64,000 nt of DNA from Hymenolepis diminuta (Eukaryota; Platyhelminthes; Cestoda; Cyclophyllidea; Hymenolepididae): contig CAADRB010000056.1 in the NCBI GenBank assembly GCA_900708905.1, forward strand, positions 618,731 through 682,730. The letters run 5' to 3'. Each line of letters opens with the position of its first letter. Position 1 is the first letter of the stretch. The translations under genes were made by a program, and so were the position numbers. Below the pieces are notes generated by a model. The model made no database searches, was not told the DNA's origin, and saw only the letters and a list, made by a program, of their open reading frames with translations. Positions 48,701-59,049 of this stretch are shown one piece after another.

Positions 48701-51700
48701 CTTTTGAATTGGGTACCGAAATGGTATTTTTGAACCGTCTTTGATAAAAACTCACATTCCGCCACCTCTTGTTTACCTGATTTAACTAGTGTGGTTGGTC
48801 ACCCACACCGCTGGATACGCACCGATGGGCATCATTATTGCGACCTTTGATTTGGTGGACGCAAGTTGCTCACTGTATCACCAGCACACCCTTAGGCAAT
48901 AGATTTTCCGATTGCCCTTCTTCCACGCTCGTAATATTTTACTGACTCATCATTTAGCTGATCAAATCTAAGTATCCTTGTTGTATATGGACAGTTATGA
49001 TTTCTTAACTTACAAGGTGGAGTGAAATGGCTCTTCTCTCTGAACAACCATGGCCATAGTATACCTTAGTGGGCAGCCTAGGCTATATAACTGACTACGT
49101 ACCGTTGTATCAGTAACAGACTTTATATTGTGCTAAGATTGTGGAAAACTTTTAGTTAACTTCGTCCTTTACTCTAAAAAATGTGTTATTCACTCTACAG
49201 AGACAGGTGACGAAGCGGAACATGTCCTGCGAACGGAAGTAGCAACATCCGCTCATCCAACTCCAGGCAAACGAGGCCGTAAACCTAAACCCAAACCTGC
49301 CACTTCTATCACTGTTACTACTGCTGTTGAAGTGGAAGAAACAGTTCAAGGTGAAAAGGACTTGGAAGACGAAGCTACTGTTCGTAGAATCATTGAGGCT
49401 TCTGCTAAGGCAGACAGCGTTCCTCCTGTACCAAGTCTCGTTCAACTTGGACGAGTAAGTCGCCTTTCTTAATTTCTCTTCATTCATACTTAGTAAAATG
49501 TAGTAAACTTGTTTTTTATCTATAGATTGTTGACTACGATCCTCTCCACTTCATTCGTTGTCATGCTCGTGATAATGACCCACTGGACTGTTCTACGAAA
49601 GTGTGGAGATGTGCTATTGAACCAGATCCGAGTGATCCAAAGAGGACTACTTCTATAGTTGCAACTTGTGGTGGAGAATGTGTTTGTCTTATTGACTGTC
49701 AAACTGGAAAAGTCCTTAAGAGATTCAAGCATGTTGGGGAGGCAAGCCATAACTACGAATTTTCTTAACAGCTTTGATTTTATTTTACTAAGCTTCATGT
49801 AACAGGCTTTGAGTCTTCATTAGCTAAGGATTGAAACCAGCGTTCTCTTTCGGGAAACAGGGGTATTCTATGCAATATTTTCCTAGTGTTTATTGGTACC
49901 TCCTAGGTGAATAGAGATTATTACGGAGGCAAATCATAGTCTGCGATATTCTACAAAAATATGAAGTGTCTTACTAATCAATGGTACGTCTAGAGACACT
50001 CTTAAAAGTTGGAGATTAGTAAGTTAACGACTTATGGCTTGAATCTTAGCTATCCATACCTTAATGTTGACGGCTTAATGTTGTGGTCATTCCATTTAAC
50101 AGTTGGAAGCTTTATTTGTGGACCGTGACAGATTCTTTGGGCACATAGTGATTCTGCAATATTAGTAACAAATCTGTATGTTCTGTAACATTTGTTCTTT
50201 TCGAAAGGAGTTTTACTCAGTCGCGTGGACAACAGTTGAAATGGCCTCTGGACACAGGACCAACCTACTCGCAGCAGCAGGAAAACTAAAGGAAATTCGA
50301 CTTTTACATCCGGAGAGATTGGTATGCTACGCGGAAATGAAGGCTCACAAGGAGGAGATCGCTTGCATGGTTTTCCATCCTTTAAAACCTACAATTCTCT
50401 TTTCTGGTGACTCAAAGGCATGTAGTGCTGTTAAGAGTGCTTTCGTACTAACTCTGGTAGTCTCACCTAACTCTGTTCGATCCCACATTTCAGGCTTGTA
50501 TCTGTGTTTGGGATATTGGTGTCCCATCTGCGCCTGATTATAGAACACGACATCATCTACTAATGAGACTTTTGTGTCCCCGACCGAATTTAAATCCTGT
50601 GCTTAATCTAATCTTCATGCCCAACTATGATACACTACTGGCTGGTTGCGAAGACGGCGTTTTCGCGTGGACCATCCAAGACTTCAAGAAACAGCGTTTT
50701 GTTGAGGAGAAGTGTGTGGTGAAGTCGTATCATTTCAGTCTGTTGTGGTTCTTTAACGTGGAATTTGAGTGTTTTGTTTTTTTTCTCTGTAGACCTCCGA
50801 CAATGGAAATTAAAATCCCTACCAACCGTGAGCCCTGTTTCGATGGTCTAGCTCGACTGTCAGAAAATCTTGTTGTTATAAAGTGTGTGGAAGAGGGAGA
50901 AATATATGCTTTCGACTTTGGTCAAGTAAGTTCAATTCAAGTGCCTCTATATTAAATATATAATCTATGTAGTGAGTGGGTATATGTATCTATGGTAGCG
51001 CGTATTAAAAATTATAAACCTGGAAAGTGGTTAGTAATCTATAAGTGTATTTTCAAACCCATTCCAACTATTCATTGTACTCAAGGTGATGGCTGTTGAT
51101 TATCGTTAACTTTTCCGTGTTATTATTTCTATGATATTGCAAAAAGATCTCAGAAATCCTGAGTAAGCATATGAATAAGAATGATAAGAAATAAGTTCAA
51201 TAAGGTGAGAAATGAGGGAAGAGGTCAAGAAATCAGGGCATCAAGAATCATACTATTTAAATTATGAAATCATTGAGTTGTTATACTCTCATTAGGAATA
51301 TAGTTCACTCTATCATGTCATAATTATCAAGCCTAATTATCTGACTCTCAGGTTCATGGATGATATTCAGAGCTCGTTGGCTGGTTGATTTAATTCTGTA
51401 GTTGGTCCTGCCACGATCTATTCTTATTACAGCCAAGGGCTGGTGCCTGACACTAGAAACAACTTCTTAAATATACTCGAGTCGTTTTTCAAAATTTCTA
51501 TTTTATATATACTGCCTTTTTCGTTTATTCTTACCGCTTTCTTCAAAATCAACTTTTTACAGAGTTGTGCTTACAACTAAAGTGGGTTAATATAATTTCA
51601 TTTTTTTACTTATTTGAGCTCCTCTTGAATCGCAAGGGATCTTCAGCATCCAAGAAGGTAGTAACTGCCGAAGTGTTAGGCAAAATGCGATGGCAAACAA

Positions 51701-52435
51701 CTGATGAAATTTATATCAACGTCACTGCACGACCGGGTCTTGGTGCTGTTGTCTGCGGTGACAATGAGGGTACAATCTGGCTCTATGATCTTCAACAGCA
51801 CGTTGTTAATGAGGGCAGCAATCAGAGGTTCAACGTCAAACCTAATAAGGTATGTCATCTCGGCTAATTTCTCGTTCCTTCTAAAGTGTTGTGTGAATAA
51901 TTACTTAACGGATTGTTGACTTACAAAACCGGATTATCGTTAGTGTATGAAAAGGAAGGGAGAAGTACTAAAAAGCAGTATTCAATTGCATGCCGGCCCG
52001 AATATCTAGGTAAATAGTCTAAACTAGCCCCCATCTCCCCAGCCTTTAATTATATTCTTCCTATAAATGATCTCGTAACAAGTGGTAGTATGTTGGGGGT
52101 AACTGCACTTCTGTTTTATCTCTCCGGGTCTGAGTTACCTATTGCTTGGCGATATTTAGCGGACAGGTAGATCATTGCGGCAGAAATTAAACGTCCTAGC
52201 ATCCTGATAGTGTAGAAGAGACTTTAATACCCTTTCCTCTCTTTCCTTGCAGATCCTCGAATGGCCGGAATGCAGTGTAGGTGGAACTCGTGAAGAAGAT
52301 CCGCAGGTGAAGGATACAATCAATTCTGGCTTCAAAAATCCTGTTGTCAACTCCACTGACATCAGCTCGGATGGCAAGTACCTGGTCGCCGTGACCGATA
52401 ATAATCTGGTGTGCATATGGAACTTTTCGGGTTGA
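42752..52435 (+). CDS. LRWD1 / ORCA, ORC-associated LRR and WD40 protein
   Basis: Exons: 42752-42864, 43590-43698, 43776-44022, 44622-44753, 44837-44989, 45425-45953, 46223-46610, 47968-48269, 49201-49454, 49526-49741, 50208-50417, 50494-50711, 50793-50925, 51619-51849, 52253-52435 (TGA). From ATG 42,774 the product is 1,131 aa, against 647 for human LRWD1. The first ATG is used only if the gene is separate; otherwise the frame enters from exon 4. LRRs occupy about 59-126 (KVRILNLSGC, LVELNLSDNYL, LKRLNLNRNPL). A conserved helical region follows (PNLKSINGEEF, VHSKWEDDL). Next come a long acidic and Ala/Ser/Thr-rich linker, two AT-hook-like motifs (KRGRPP at 538-543, KRGRKP at 674-679) and a basic PSKRQRR. 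The WD40 propeller spans about 736-1131 with family signatures DYDPLHFIRCHARDND, VATCGGECVCLIDCQTG, EEFYSVAW, VWDIGVP and LAGCEDGVF. In vertebrates LRWD1 binds ORC and repressive histone methylation and stabilises ORC on chromatin. The extra linker and AT hooks may add DNA contact. Identity is firm. The start of exon 14 of this list (51,619) and the exon 8 end are the least certain boundaries. Confidence 0.93.
47470..47625 (+). mobile_element. Gypsy-like RT fragment inside an LRWD1 intron
   Basis: Located in the 1.36-kb intron 46,611-47,967. Translated codons read YSRSCNFSSFFFQ, later SYLIF, then LHDVN. They line up in order with NRPCNSNSLLLPK, SYTLF and FHDLN of the copy at 11,882. Frameshifts and stops are present. 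It is the second-best copy of this repeat family. Confidence 0.4.
47942..47959. repeat. (TA)n microsatellite
   Basis: Lies immediately upstream of the acceptor of the LRWD1 exon at 47,968, where it forms part of the AT-rich acceptor region. Confidence 0.8.
51350..51440 (+). mobile_element. Gypsy-like RT fragment inside an LRWD1 intron
   Basis: In the intron 50,926-51,618. GATATTCAGAGCT continues as codons for ELVGWLI, stop, FCSWSCHDLFLLQPR, which parallels ELIDWLFKYSNRPCN and SLLLPK at 11,950. A fragment with an in-frame stop. Confidence 0.4.
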
Positions 52436-52538
52436 TGCGGGCAGACCCCAGCCACTCATACGTTATTTTAAGCATTCTATTCCCATATATCTACATGTAT
52501 CATTATCCTATTTCTCCTCCTTTTTCTTACTCCCAATC

Positions 52539-52544
52539 ATTAAA
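52539..52544 (+). terminator. Likely LRWD1 polyadenylation signal
   Basis: ATTAAA, a common variant hexamer, lies 104 bases after the LRWD1 stop codon, followed by a T/G-rich stretch. No AATAAA occurs closer. Confidence 0.5.
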
Positions 52545-53765
52545 TGTGTAAAATATGTGTTTGGTAGTTTTACGTGAAATATTCGTGTTAAAGCTTCGTA
52601 GAAGCGTTTACCGAATTGTTGCAGTGGTGGAGTAATTAATTGCGTAACGATTTCCATGCCTGATTATTAGAGGTTTTGTCATTTATTGAACTGGCAGGAG
52701 GTGGGAGGTAATTGGATCACCTGTCTGACGTGGACAAGTGATTGATTCTAGTCTGCTTTAGTCAATTAAAATTGGCCCAAGTCTATAGGAACGCAGAGAG
52801 AGATAAAGAAATTTAGGTGCCATCCGATGCAACTGTTCTTTGCTGCTTTAATCCTGACAGTCCGACCAAAGTTAAACCTAGATCTACCCTCTTACAAATC
52901 GAATCATGAAACATCTTTTCCTAAAACCGAAGTGTGTTGGACAGTTGTAGAATGAAGGTGAAAGGAGAAGAATTGGAAGGGAAATGGAAAGACGTCAGAA
53001 CTGAGCAAGTGAAGCTCGGAATACTCTCGACAACGCGAATTTAGATACGTTGAGGGGGTCATGTGATAATTATCACGAGTAGGCCTTGAATTGTCATGTG
53101 CCTATTACGGTGTCTCAAGCGAAGCCTGGAAAGGAAGGATTTAATGTGGGGCTAGGCTAGCGGGAGATGGGGTAATGGAGAGTAAAAGGGTGATATTATT
53201 CATTATAATTTCGGATCGGAAATTATGACCGTTTTGACCTCAAAGGAGGAATGACTGGCGGCTAGGTCCCTTGCTATTTCTGTGGGCTAGTACTTCTAAT
53301 TTCAATCACTCTTCACTGTGATGACAGGACAGAAAAAGACAACTGTAACAGGTTTTTTAACGGAAAACTTTTGTGAGAAGTGGTCTGAGACATGGATGCG
53401 GTGGTTGCTGTGGACGAGATCACACTTTTGAGTGAAAAGGAGACAGTCCGAGAGTACAAAGAAATTGGACTTAGCAATAGTGCATTTCCTAACGCATCAA
53501 GGAGAAGTTATAGCCTGTATTAATTGGATGATTTGATAAGGTGTAGTGCTAGTCCGAAGATAATTTATGGGTGCTACAAGCTAGCTCGATGTTTCTACTC
53601 TCGTAAAAGCGATGGCATCTACGAGAGTTGTTAGAATGAATCTGCGCTTTAACTAATAGCATTCGATGTATTGCGAAGAATGGCCTGATGAGAGGAGGTA
53701 ATACGCAAATTTTTGTCTAATACTCAACTATTAATGGAAGATGAAAGGTGCGCATTCGATGTGTG
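52545..53765. other. Intergenic, no gene recognised
   Basis: Purine-rich, locally G-rich sequence. A stretch around 52,960-53,030 resembles 55,315-55,380, hinting at further low-level repeats downstream of LRWD1. No ORF is worth calling. Confidence 0.45.
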
Positions 53766-53769
53766 TGTA

Positions 53770-54005
53770 AAAAGCGTGGTCTAAATAAATACTTATTAGG
53801 AAACATCTCGTGGATAAGACAAGTTAAAATGAAAGGACGTTAAGCCTATAGGACTTATGAAAGATAGATATCGGGATCAAGAATCCTAAATGACACATAG
53901 GATGATAGAAAGCTACTATGTTGTCTTTCATGTTAGTCTATCTTGGCTGACATGATTGTTAGCTTGACCTCAGTAGCAATGTGCTTGATGGCTTACACTC
54001 TCTCA
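53770..54005 (+). repeat. Dispersed repeat, copy a
   Basis: Shares the segments CGTGGTCTAAATAA, GAAAGATAGA and AGCAATGTGCTTGATGGCTT in the same order with 57,180-57,430. It also shares weaker similarity with 56,310-56,410. Not identified as a known element. The GC-richer continuation to about 54,170 is open on both strands. Confidence 0.4.
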
Positions 54006-54009
54006 CGTT

Positions 54010-55765
54010 GATGAGTATATCTCGGTATGTTGGCTTCCCCATTAGTCCGCGCTCTACGTCCATGATACCTGCATTTGGACTAGCTGAGTTCCAGCCTACT
54101 TTTAATTCTTTAGTAACAACGTGGTTGCTGGTTTGTATAATCAGGCGCATAGGTATGAAGACAAATGACTAACTGGCAGACTACAGAAGTAGGTATTTAG
54201 CGAATAAAGCGATGAATAAGCCTGTTCTAATGGATTAAGGGTGAAGTAGAGAAATCAGAATACAATTTCTTTTTAAAGAATAATAGAAATGGAAATAGTC
54301 AATAAGAATCAGAATTCTGAAGCGATCACAAGAAAAATGGAATCTTGTGCAAAAATTGTTTTCGGTTTATAGACTTTAGAAAGAGATTTAATTCCCATCT
54401 TTCCTGTATCTAACACGTCTTGGATATCTCATTCTCACTGCATTATTTTTCTAAACGCTTCAGCCAAGAAATTCACACTCGGTTAAGATTATCTTGTCTA
54501 AACTTTCACTCGCGGCTTCTATCCAATCTTTTCAACAGTTCCTCCTCGGAAAATTCCACTGTTCGATGTATTTAAAAGCTTTTCATGATTAGAAACAGTA
54601 ATTCCTTTCTCCATTGCTACGAGTGTTAGTGTTATTAATTTGTGAACCCTTCCAATGGAAATAATATTTTTTGTATAGATAGATCACAAAGATAACAACC
54701 AGAAATATTAACAAATATGTCCTCTGGACTCTACTGTCTTAATACCAGTGATAGCAGAATGTATGAAGTCAAAAAGGAAACCTAAATAAATAGTATTAAT
54801 TATGAAATACAAGCCACATGAAGCAGTTAGCATCAGGGTAATGCACAAATTCATCTACTGGGGTTAATAGGTCAGTGCAGGTAACAACAACAACAACAAC
54901 AACAAATGACGGAATTAGGTTGGAAAGGGTACACCTCATGGGGGGAACATGGGCCCGGTAATCATTGGGAGAACACGATTAAGGGAAAGGTGTCGGAGAG
55001 CGGGGCATTTCAGTCCGAACACGGTTCAGGAAAAGACAACAAAAAAGCTATGTAGCTTATAAACAAAGGCAAAACAGTCCCGACATCGCGATTTCAAACT
55101 TCAGCAGGGATTGCCCCGATATCAATTTGGGAAATCATCTTTTTAAAGAGGCGGTTCTCGCTGTAGCACTAATTCCCCAGTAAAGTTCAAGCTAAGCTAG
55201 GAAAATTAATTTTCTTCCTAGAAGGAAAACAAGAATCAACAAGTTTTACCAATTTAGAAAATCTCGAATTAAGCTAAAACATACGCATGTTGGATAAAAG
55301 AAATTTTAAAAGATGAAAGAGCAGGGAAGAAGAGTTAGAAGGGAATGTACCTAGTGTCAGGGCTAAGCGAAAGGAAAAGAGGCCAAATTAAGGCATGCTA
55401 AGTGGATTTGACGGCTTTATGTTATTTATTCGTCAGCTGAGCAGCTAGTAAAAGATATCATCTTAGTCAACGAATGCGTTTGACTGAATGCTACAAATTC
55501 AAAAATTTTTCTAGTCTTACTTGAGTGATTAATGCTCTTTAAACTACACTTAAAAACAAAAATAACTCAGAGAAGCCTCTTATATTACCATGAGTAATTT
55601 TAATGCAATACAACTCTTAAGAGTTCAAGTTGCACTTAGTAAAACACTGCATAAAATCACTTGAAGATCTATTTCCTATTTTTTGTAAATTCCATTAATA
55701 TTCTAAATGGGAAACGACTTAAGCATTCTTTTTCCTTATTGAAGCCTTAGAATGATGTAGATTGT
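54010..55765. other. Intergenic, repeat-like
   Basis: Contains an (AAC)n tract and, just after it (54,910-55,170), a G-rich stretch unlike the AT-rich surroundings. That could be a SINE or LTR remnant, but no diagnostic motif was found. Confidence 0.4.
54883..54905. repeat. (AAC)n microsatellite
   Basis: About seven and a half AAC units. It may be the simple-repeat tail of a retroposon. Confidence 0.8.
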
Positions 55766-56309
55766 GCTCAGAATACAGTAACATAAACCCAAAAAACCTT
55801 CCAATTCAGAATTTGACTGCAGGTGCATCTTATTATGCTTTAAAGGAAGAAACAGTCCAAGGTAAAATGAACTTAGGTTATAAAGATACCATTAGTAAAA
55901 TAATCGGGGCTTTTATTATTATGGCTAGCTCTTCTCTGGTGCCGGGGACAGTTCAACTTGGTGGAGTATTTTGGGACTTTCTTAATCATTCCCTTCTTGT
56001 GTTAATAAACTGTTCTTATCGACACACGGAAGGTTGACTACGATTTGTTCCACTATTTTCGATGCCACGATTGAGGTACCGATTCAATGAACTCTTCTGT
56101 CACAGTATAGAGTTGTGCTTTGGAACCATATCCAAAAGAACTCAGAAGGACTGCTTATGTCGTGGCAACTTGGGGTGGAGAAAGTTTTGTTTTATTGATT
56201 GTGAAAATGGAAAGCTTCGGAGATTCACTAAAGATAGGGAAATGAGTTATTTTGGTTTATGCGCTTATTTAAAAAATTAATTGGACAAGGGACACGAGGG
56301 TGTGTCTCC

Positions 56310-56410
56310 TGATCTAGCCAGTGGCCATTGTTCTCACATGCGTGACTGATTGGCTCACTCTACGTGCATGCAGGTGCATCATACCAGTTGGCATGAGTGC
56401 TTGATGAAAT
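56310..56410 (+). repeat. Dispersed repeat, copy b
   Basis: Lies between two exon remnants of the LRWD1 pseudogene. Shares the pattern CCAnTnGnCnTTGTTC then CACATG with 57,348, and AGTGCTTGATG-like sequence with 53,980. Confidence 0.3.
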
Positions 56411-57159
56411 GCATTTCAGTTATATTGCTATGTCAAGTCAATGTTTAATTACTTTTAAAAGATTATCACTCTTTTGCATTGACCGCATCTAAAATGTCCA
56501 ATGTAAACCTGTTAGTCGTTGTAGAAAGCTGAAGATAATTGTCCTTTTTCACTGTGAGCCTCTGATTTATTATGGGATTGTAGAGAAAAATCAATTACAT
56601 GAGTTTTCATCCCTCCAAACCCACTATTCTCTTCTCTGGTGATCGTCAGATATTTAATTATAGTAGCAGTCCCTCCTTGATAGTTTGCTTGACCGTATTC
56701 ATACCTTTCCTTCGAGCGTCAGATTTTCGTATGGGACATTATTGTTCTAACTGAATTTAATTATAAAATTTTCTAAGGTCTAATAATTAAACTTGAGTTT
56801 TTCAGTATGCAGTCTAATATTTATGCCGAATTACCCTACTTTTCTGCGAAGACGGTATCTTCATGTGCACTATCCAAGATTTCAAGCCCATTAATCAGAG
56901 TAAGTGAACGCGCCTAATTCGACCCTAAACTTAACCCTAGTTAGTATGCATTAAAATTGATTGTTGATAATATTATGTCCTGCGCCTGCCCATTTTAAGT
57001 GGCTTACGCAGAAGTAGGGAGAACGACGTGAACCTATCTAGGCAGTCTTGATTTTGATAAGGTACTTAAACGACTATCACACAAAGGTCTGAGACGGCTC
57101 GTGAGAATGGGGAGAGTGAGGGTTAAAGCCAAATAAGCCTAATGGTTCATGGGAAGGGG

Positions 57160-57170
57160 NNNNNNNNNNN
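57160..57170. other. Short assembly gap (11 N)
   Basis: Flanked by G runs on both sides (GGGG each), suggesting a difficult G tract inside the pseudogene region. Confidence 0.99.
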
Positions 57171-57179
57171 GGGGATAAT

Positions 57180-57430
57180 GCTGAGGGCGTAGTCTAAGTA
57201 TGTCTTCATCAAGGAAATCTTTTATGAAAAGGCATAATGTTATAAGACAGATGAAAGATAGAAATGTGGACTAAGAAACACAAAGAGCACGAAGGGCGCA
57301 ATAGCCAAAAGTAAAGAATTTGAAGGTATATCTCTTTTTCTGACCAATAGTCGTTGTTCACACATGATTCACTGTACAGGCAAGTACGTCCGCATATCCT
57401 GGTCTGATTTTTAGCAATGTGTTTAGTGGC
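57180..57430 (+). repeat. Dispersed repeat, copy c
   Basis: Follows the short assembly gap. Shares CGTAGTCTAAGTA, GAAAGATAGA and AGCAATGTGTTTAGTGGCTT with copy a at 53,770-54,005, in the same order and orientation. Confidence 0.4.
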
Positions 57431-57844
57431 TTACAACATATATGAACAAGAACAATACACCACGAATAACATGAGTCCATGGATGATGAATAGATTAAGT
57501 GTGATCCATAAGTTCACATATTCACGGAAATCGTATAAATATAGCCCAATGAAAGTTTTCTGGTCACAGCTCGAACAAAAATATTTAAGATACATTGAAT
57601 CACCAGTTTAGTTTCACAAGTTAGAATCGGCTGGATATAAATTTACAGAAGAGCTCAAGTCTGATATGAGTGATTTAATGGAGCGTGTTTGTTTTTTCTT
57701 CAGGCCCCCAACAATGGATATTAAGATACCTACCAAAAGTGAATCCCGTATATTCAGCCTAATACGACACACGGGAAATCTTTTTTTGTGAAATATAAGA
57801 ATGATAGCGCAATCAACAGTTTTGATATTAATCAGGTAAGGACA

Positions 57845-58730
57845 TATCAACTCTATGTGTTTGAAAATATGATATTCTCTGAATGTTTTTTTTTTACTGA
57901 TACACATAGGCCTGCATTTTATTTGAAACTATTAGCAAATCGGATTTCTTAAAGTGATAATCGAGTCCAAACCACAATAATAATGCATCTTTAAACACTT
58001 TCCTTGAAAGCTTATAAGTGAAGCGAGGAAAAACAAGGAAAGATAAAGCTTCTTAAAAAGGAAGAGTCGCTAGTGCAGGGAAGAGTTTTTAAAATTTAAT
58101 ATGAATAGAAAGAGTATATTTTGGAACTTGGGGCCTAGTAACTGATACCTTTATAGCACCACCTGCCACTAAAATTTTAAATCCCCACCTCATGGGAATT
58201 CGAGCGAAAATCGTGAAGTGCGGTATCACCAACTTTACGCGAACGTTGGCAGAAAAGAAAGTAATAATCTTGCTCTATCGAGAGGATCATTGTTCCTCAG
58301 GTACATTGATCAACAAGAACTCTCAATACCCGATTTTGTTTGCCTTAAATTTGACAAAAAAGCTTTTGAAAAAGCGTGGCGTGAGGCAAATATCCTGAAT
58401 TCTATGGATCTGATATCCATTCTCTCACAGCTATATTAACCCATCCGCTTGCCCAAATAGTACAGTGCATAGAATCTTGAGTATTAAACAGACATATCTG
58501 CGGTAGAAGAGGATTTGGCTTAAAGATCAATGTTGGATGGAAAAAAACAAGCCAACCCATTACCCTTCCCAAGAGTTATCACAGGATAGGAAGATGATAG
58601 ATCGAGTAACGCAATATTTTTATTTGGAGTGAATAGAAGTAGGCGACACCATTGCAATCGGGAAGTCGAAACAGCGATTAAGTGATAGAGTAAAGCTCAG
58701 CGATCGAGAGAGAAGAAAACCGTACCAATG
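57845..58730. other. Intergenic with one unrecognised open frame
   Basis: At 58,192-58,439 two overlapping plus frames are open. One reads SRGSLFLRYIDQQELSIPDF then KAFEKAWREANIL, which looks protein-like but matches nothing I can name, nor any LRWD1 exon. It may be part of a transposon or a second decayed gene. Confidence 0.35.
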
Positions 58731-58734
58731 TATA

Positions 58735-59046
58735 GAACTGCGAAGATTAAGAAGACGAAGCCACAACTGAAGGTTCTATCAAATTTTGGAAAGTGTTCCT
58801 CCCGTCCAAATCGGAAGGGTAAGTCGGTTCCCTTAACTTCCTTATTGTGCTGTTAATAAGCCCCTTCTCCACCTGCTACAGACTGTTAACAACAACCTCC
58901 ACCGTAGCCGCTGCTGTCATGCTTTAAATTATGGCTATCTTCTTTTCTCTCGAAATGTGAAGTTGAGCTTTTAATTTCAGAAGTATGTTTTCTATCGTTG
59001 CAACCGGGTATGGAGAATGTGTATCTTACTGATTGTCAAACTGGGT
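58735..59046 (+). pseudogene. Decayed partial copy 2 of LRWD1 exons
   Basis: 58,750-58,825 matches the end of the LRWD1 exon at 49,360-49,460 (AAGACGAAGC, GTTCCTCC, then a normal GTAAGTCG donor). 58,881-59,046 matches the next exon (CTGTCATGC-type block, TATCGTTGCAAC, GGAGAATGTGT, TGATTGTCAAACTGG). The intron between them is kept (about 55 bp). Exon 2 is compacted by deletion, and nothing later is recognisable. It covers the same exons as the start of copy 1, so it is a separate duplication or a tandem re-duplication. Confidence 0.78.
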
Positions 59047-59049
59047 TTT

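Larger units (their letters stand above)
55770..57840 (+). pseudogene. Decayed partial copy 1 of LRWD1 WD40 exons
   Basis: Segments match LRWD1 in order. 55,770-55,968 matches 49,280-49,454 (shared GAAGAAACAGT and GTTCAACTTGG). 56,034-56,240 matches 49,524-49,741 (shared TTGACTACGAT, TTGATTGT against TTGACTGT, GGTGGAGAA). 56,595-56,650 matches 50,365-50,417 (shared TTTTCATCC-like start and TTCTCTGGTGA). 56,715-56,750 matches 50,494-50,520. 56,813-56,893 matches the end of that exon (GCGAAGACGG, ATCCAAGA). 57,700-57,840 matches 50,790-50,930 (ACAATGGA, CTACCAA, ending CAGGTAAG). The spaces correspond to LRWD1 introns, so this is a genomic duplication and not a processed copy. Stops and frameshifts are frequent, and the N-terminal exons and last two exons are missing. 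Confidence 0.85.

Noticed and set aside
50178..50537. Single 119-codon ORF as a separate gene
   Set aside because: It reads through the GC-AG intron at 50,418-50,493 into the wrong frame. Splicing restores the WD40 repeat.
55762..56280. Two open frames (91 and 72 codons) as new genes
   Set aside because: Both align with consecutive LRWD1 exons and their intron, and are pieces of a broken duplicate.
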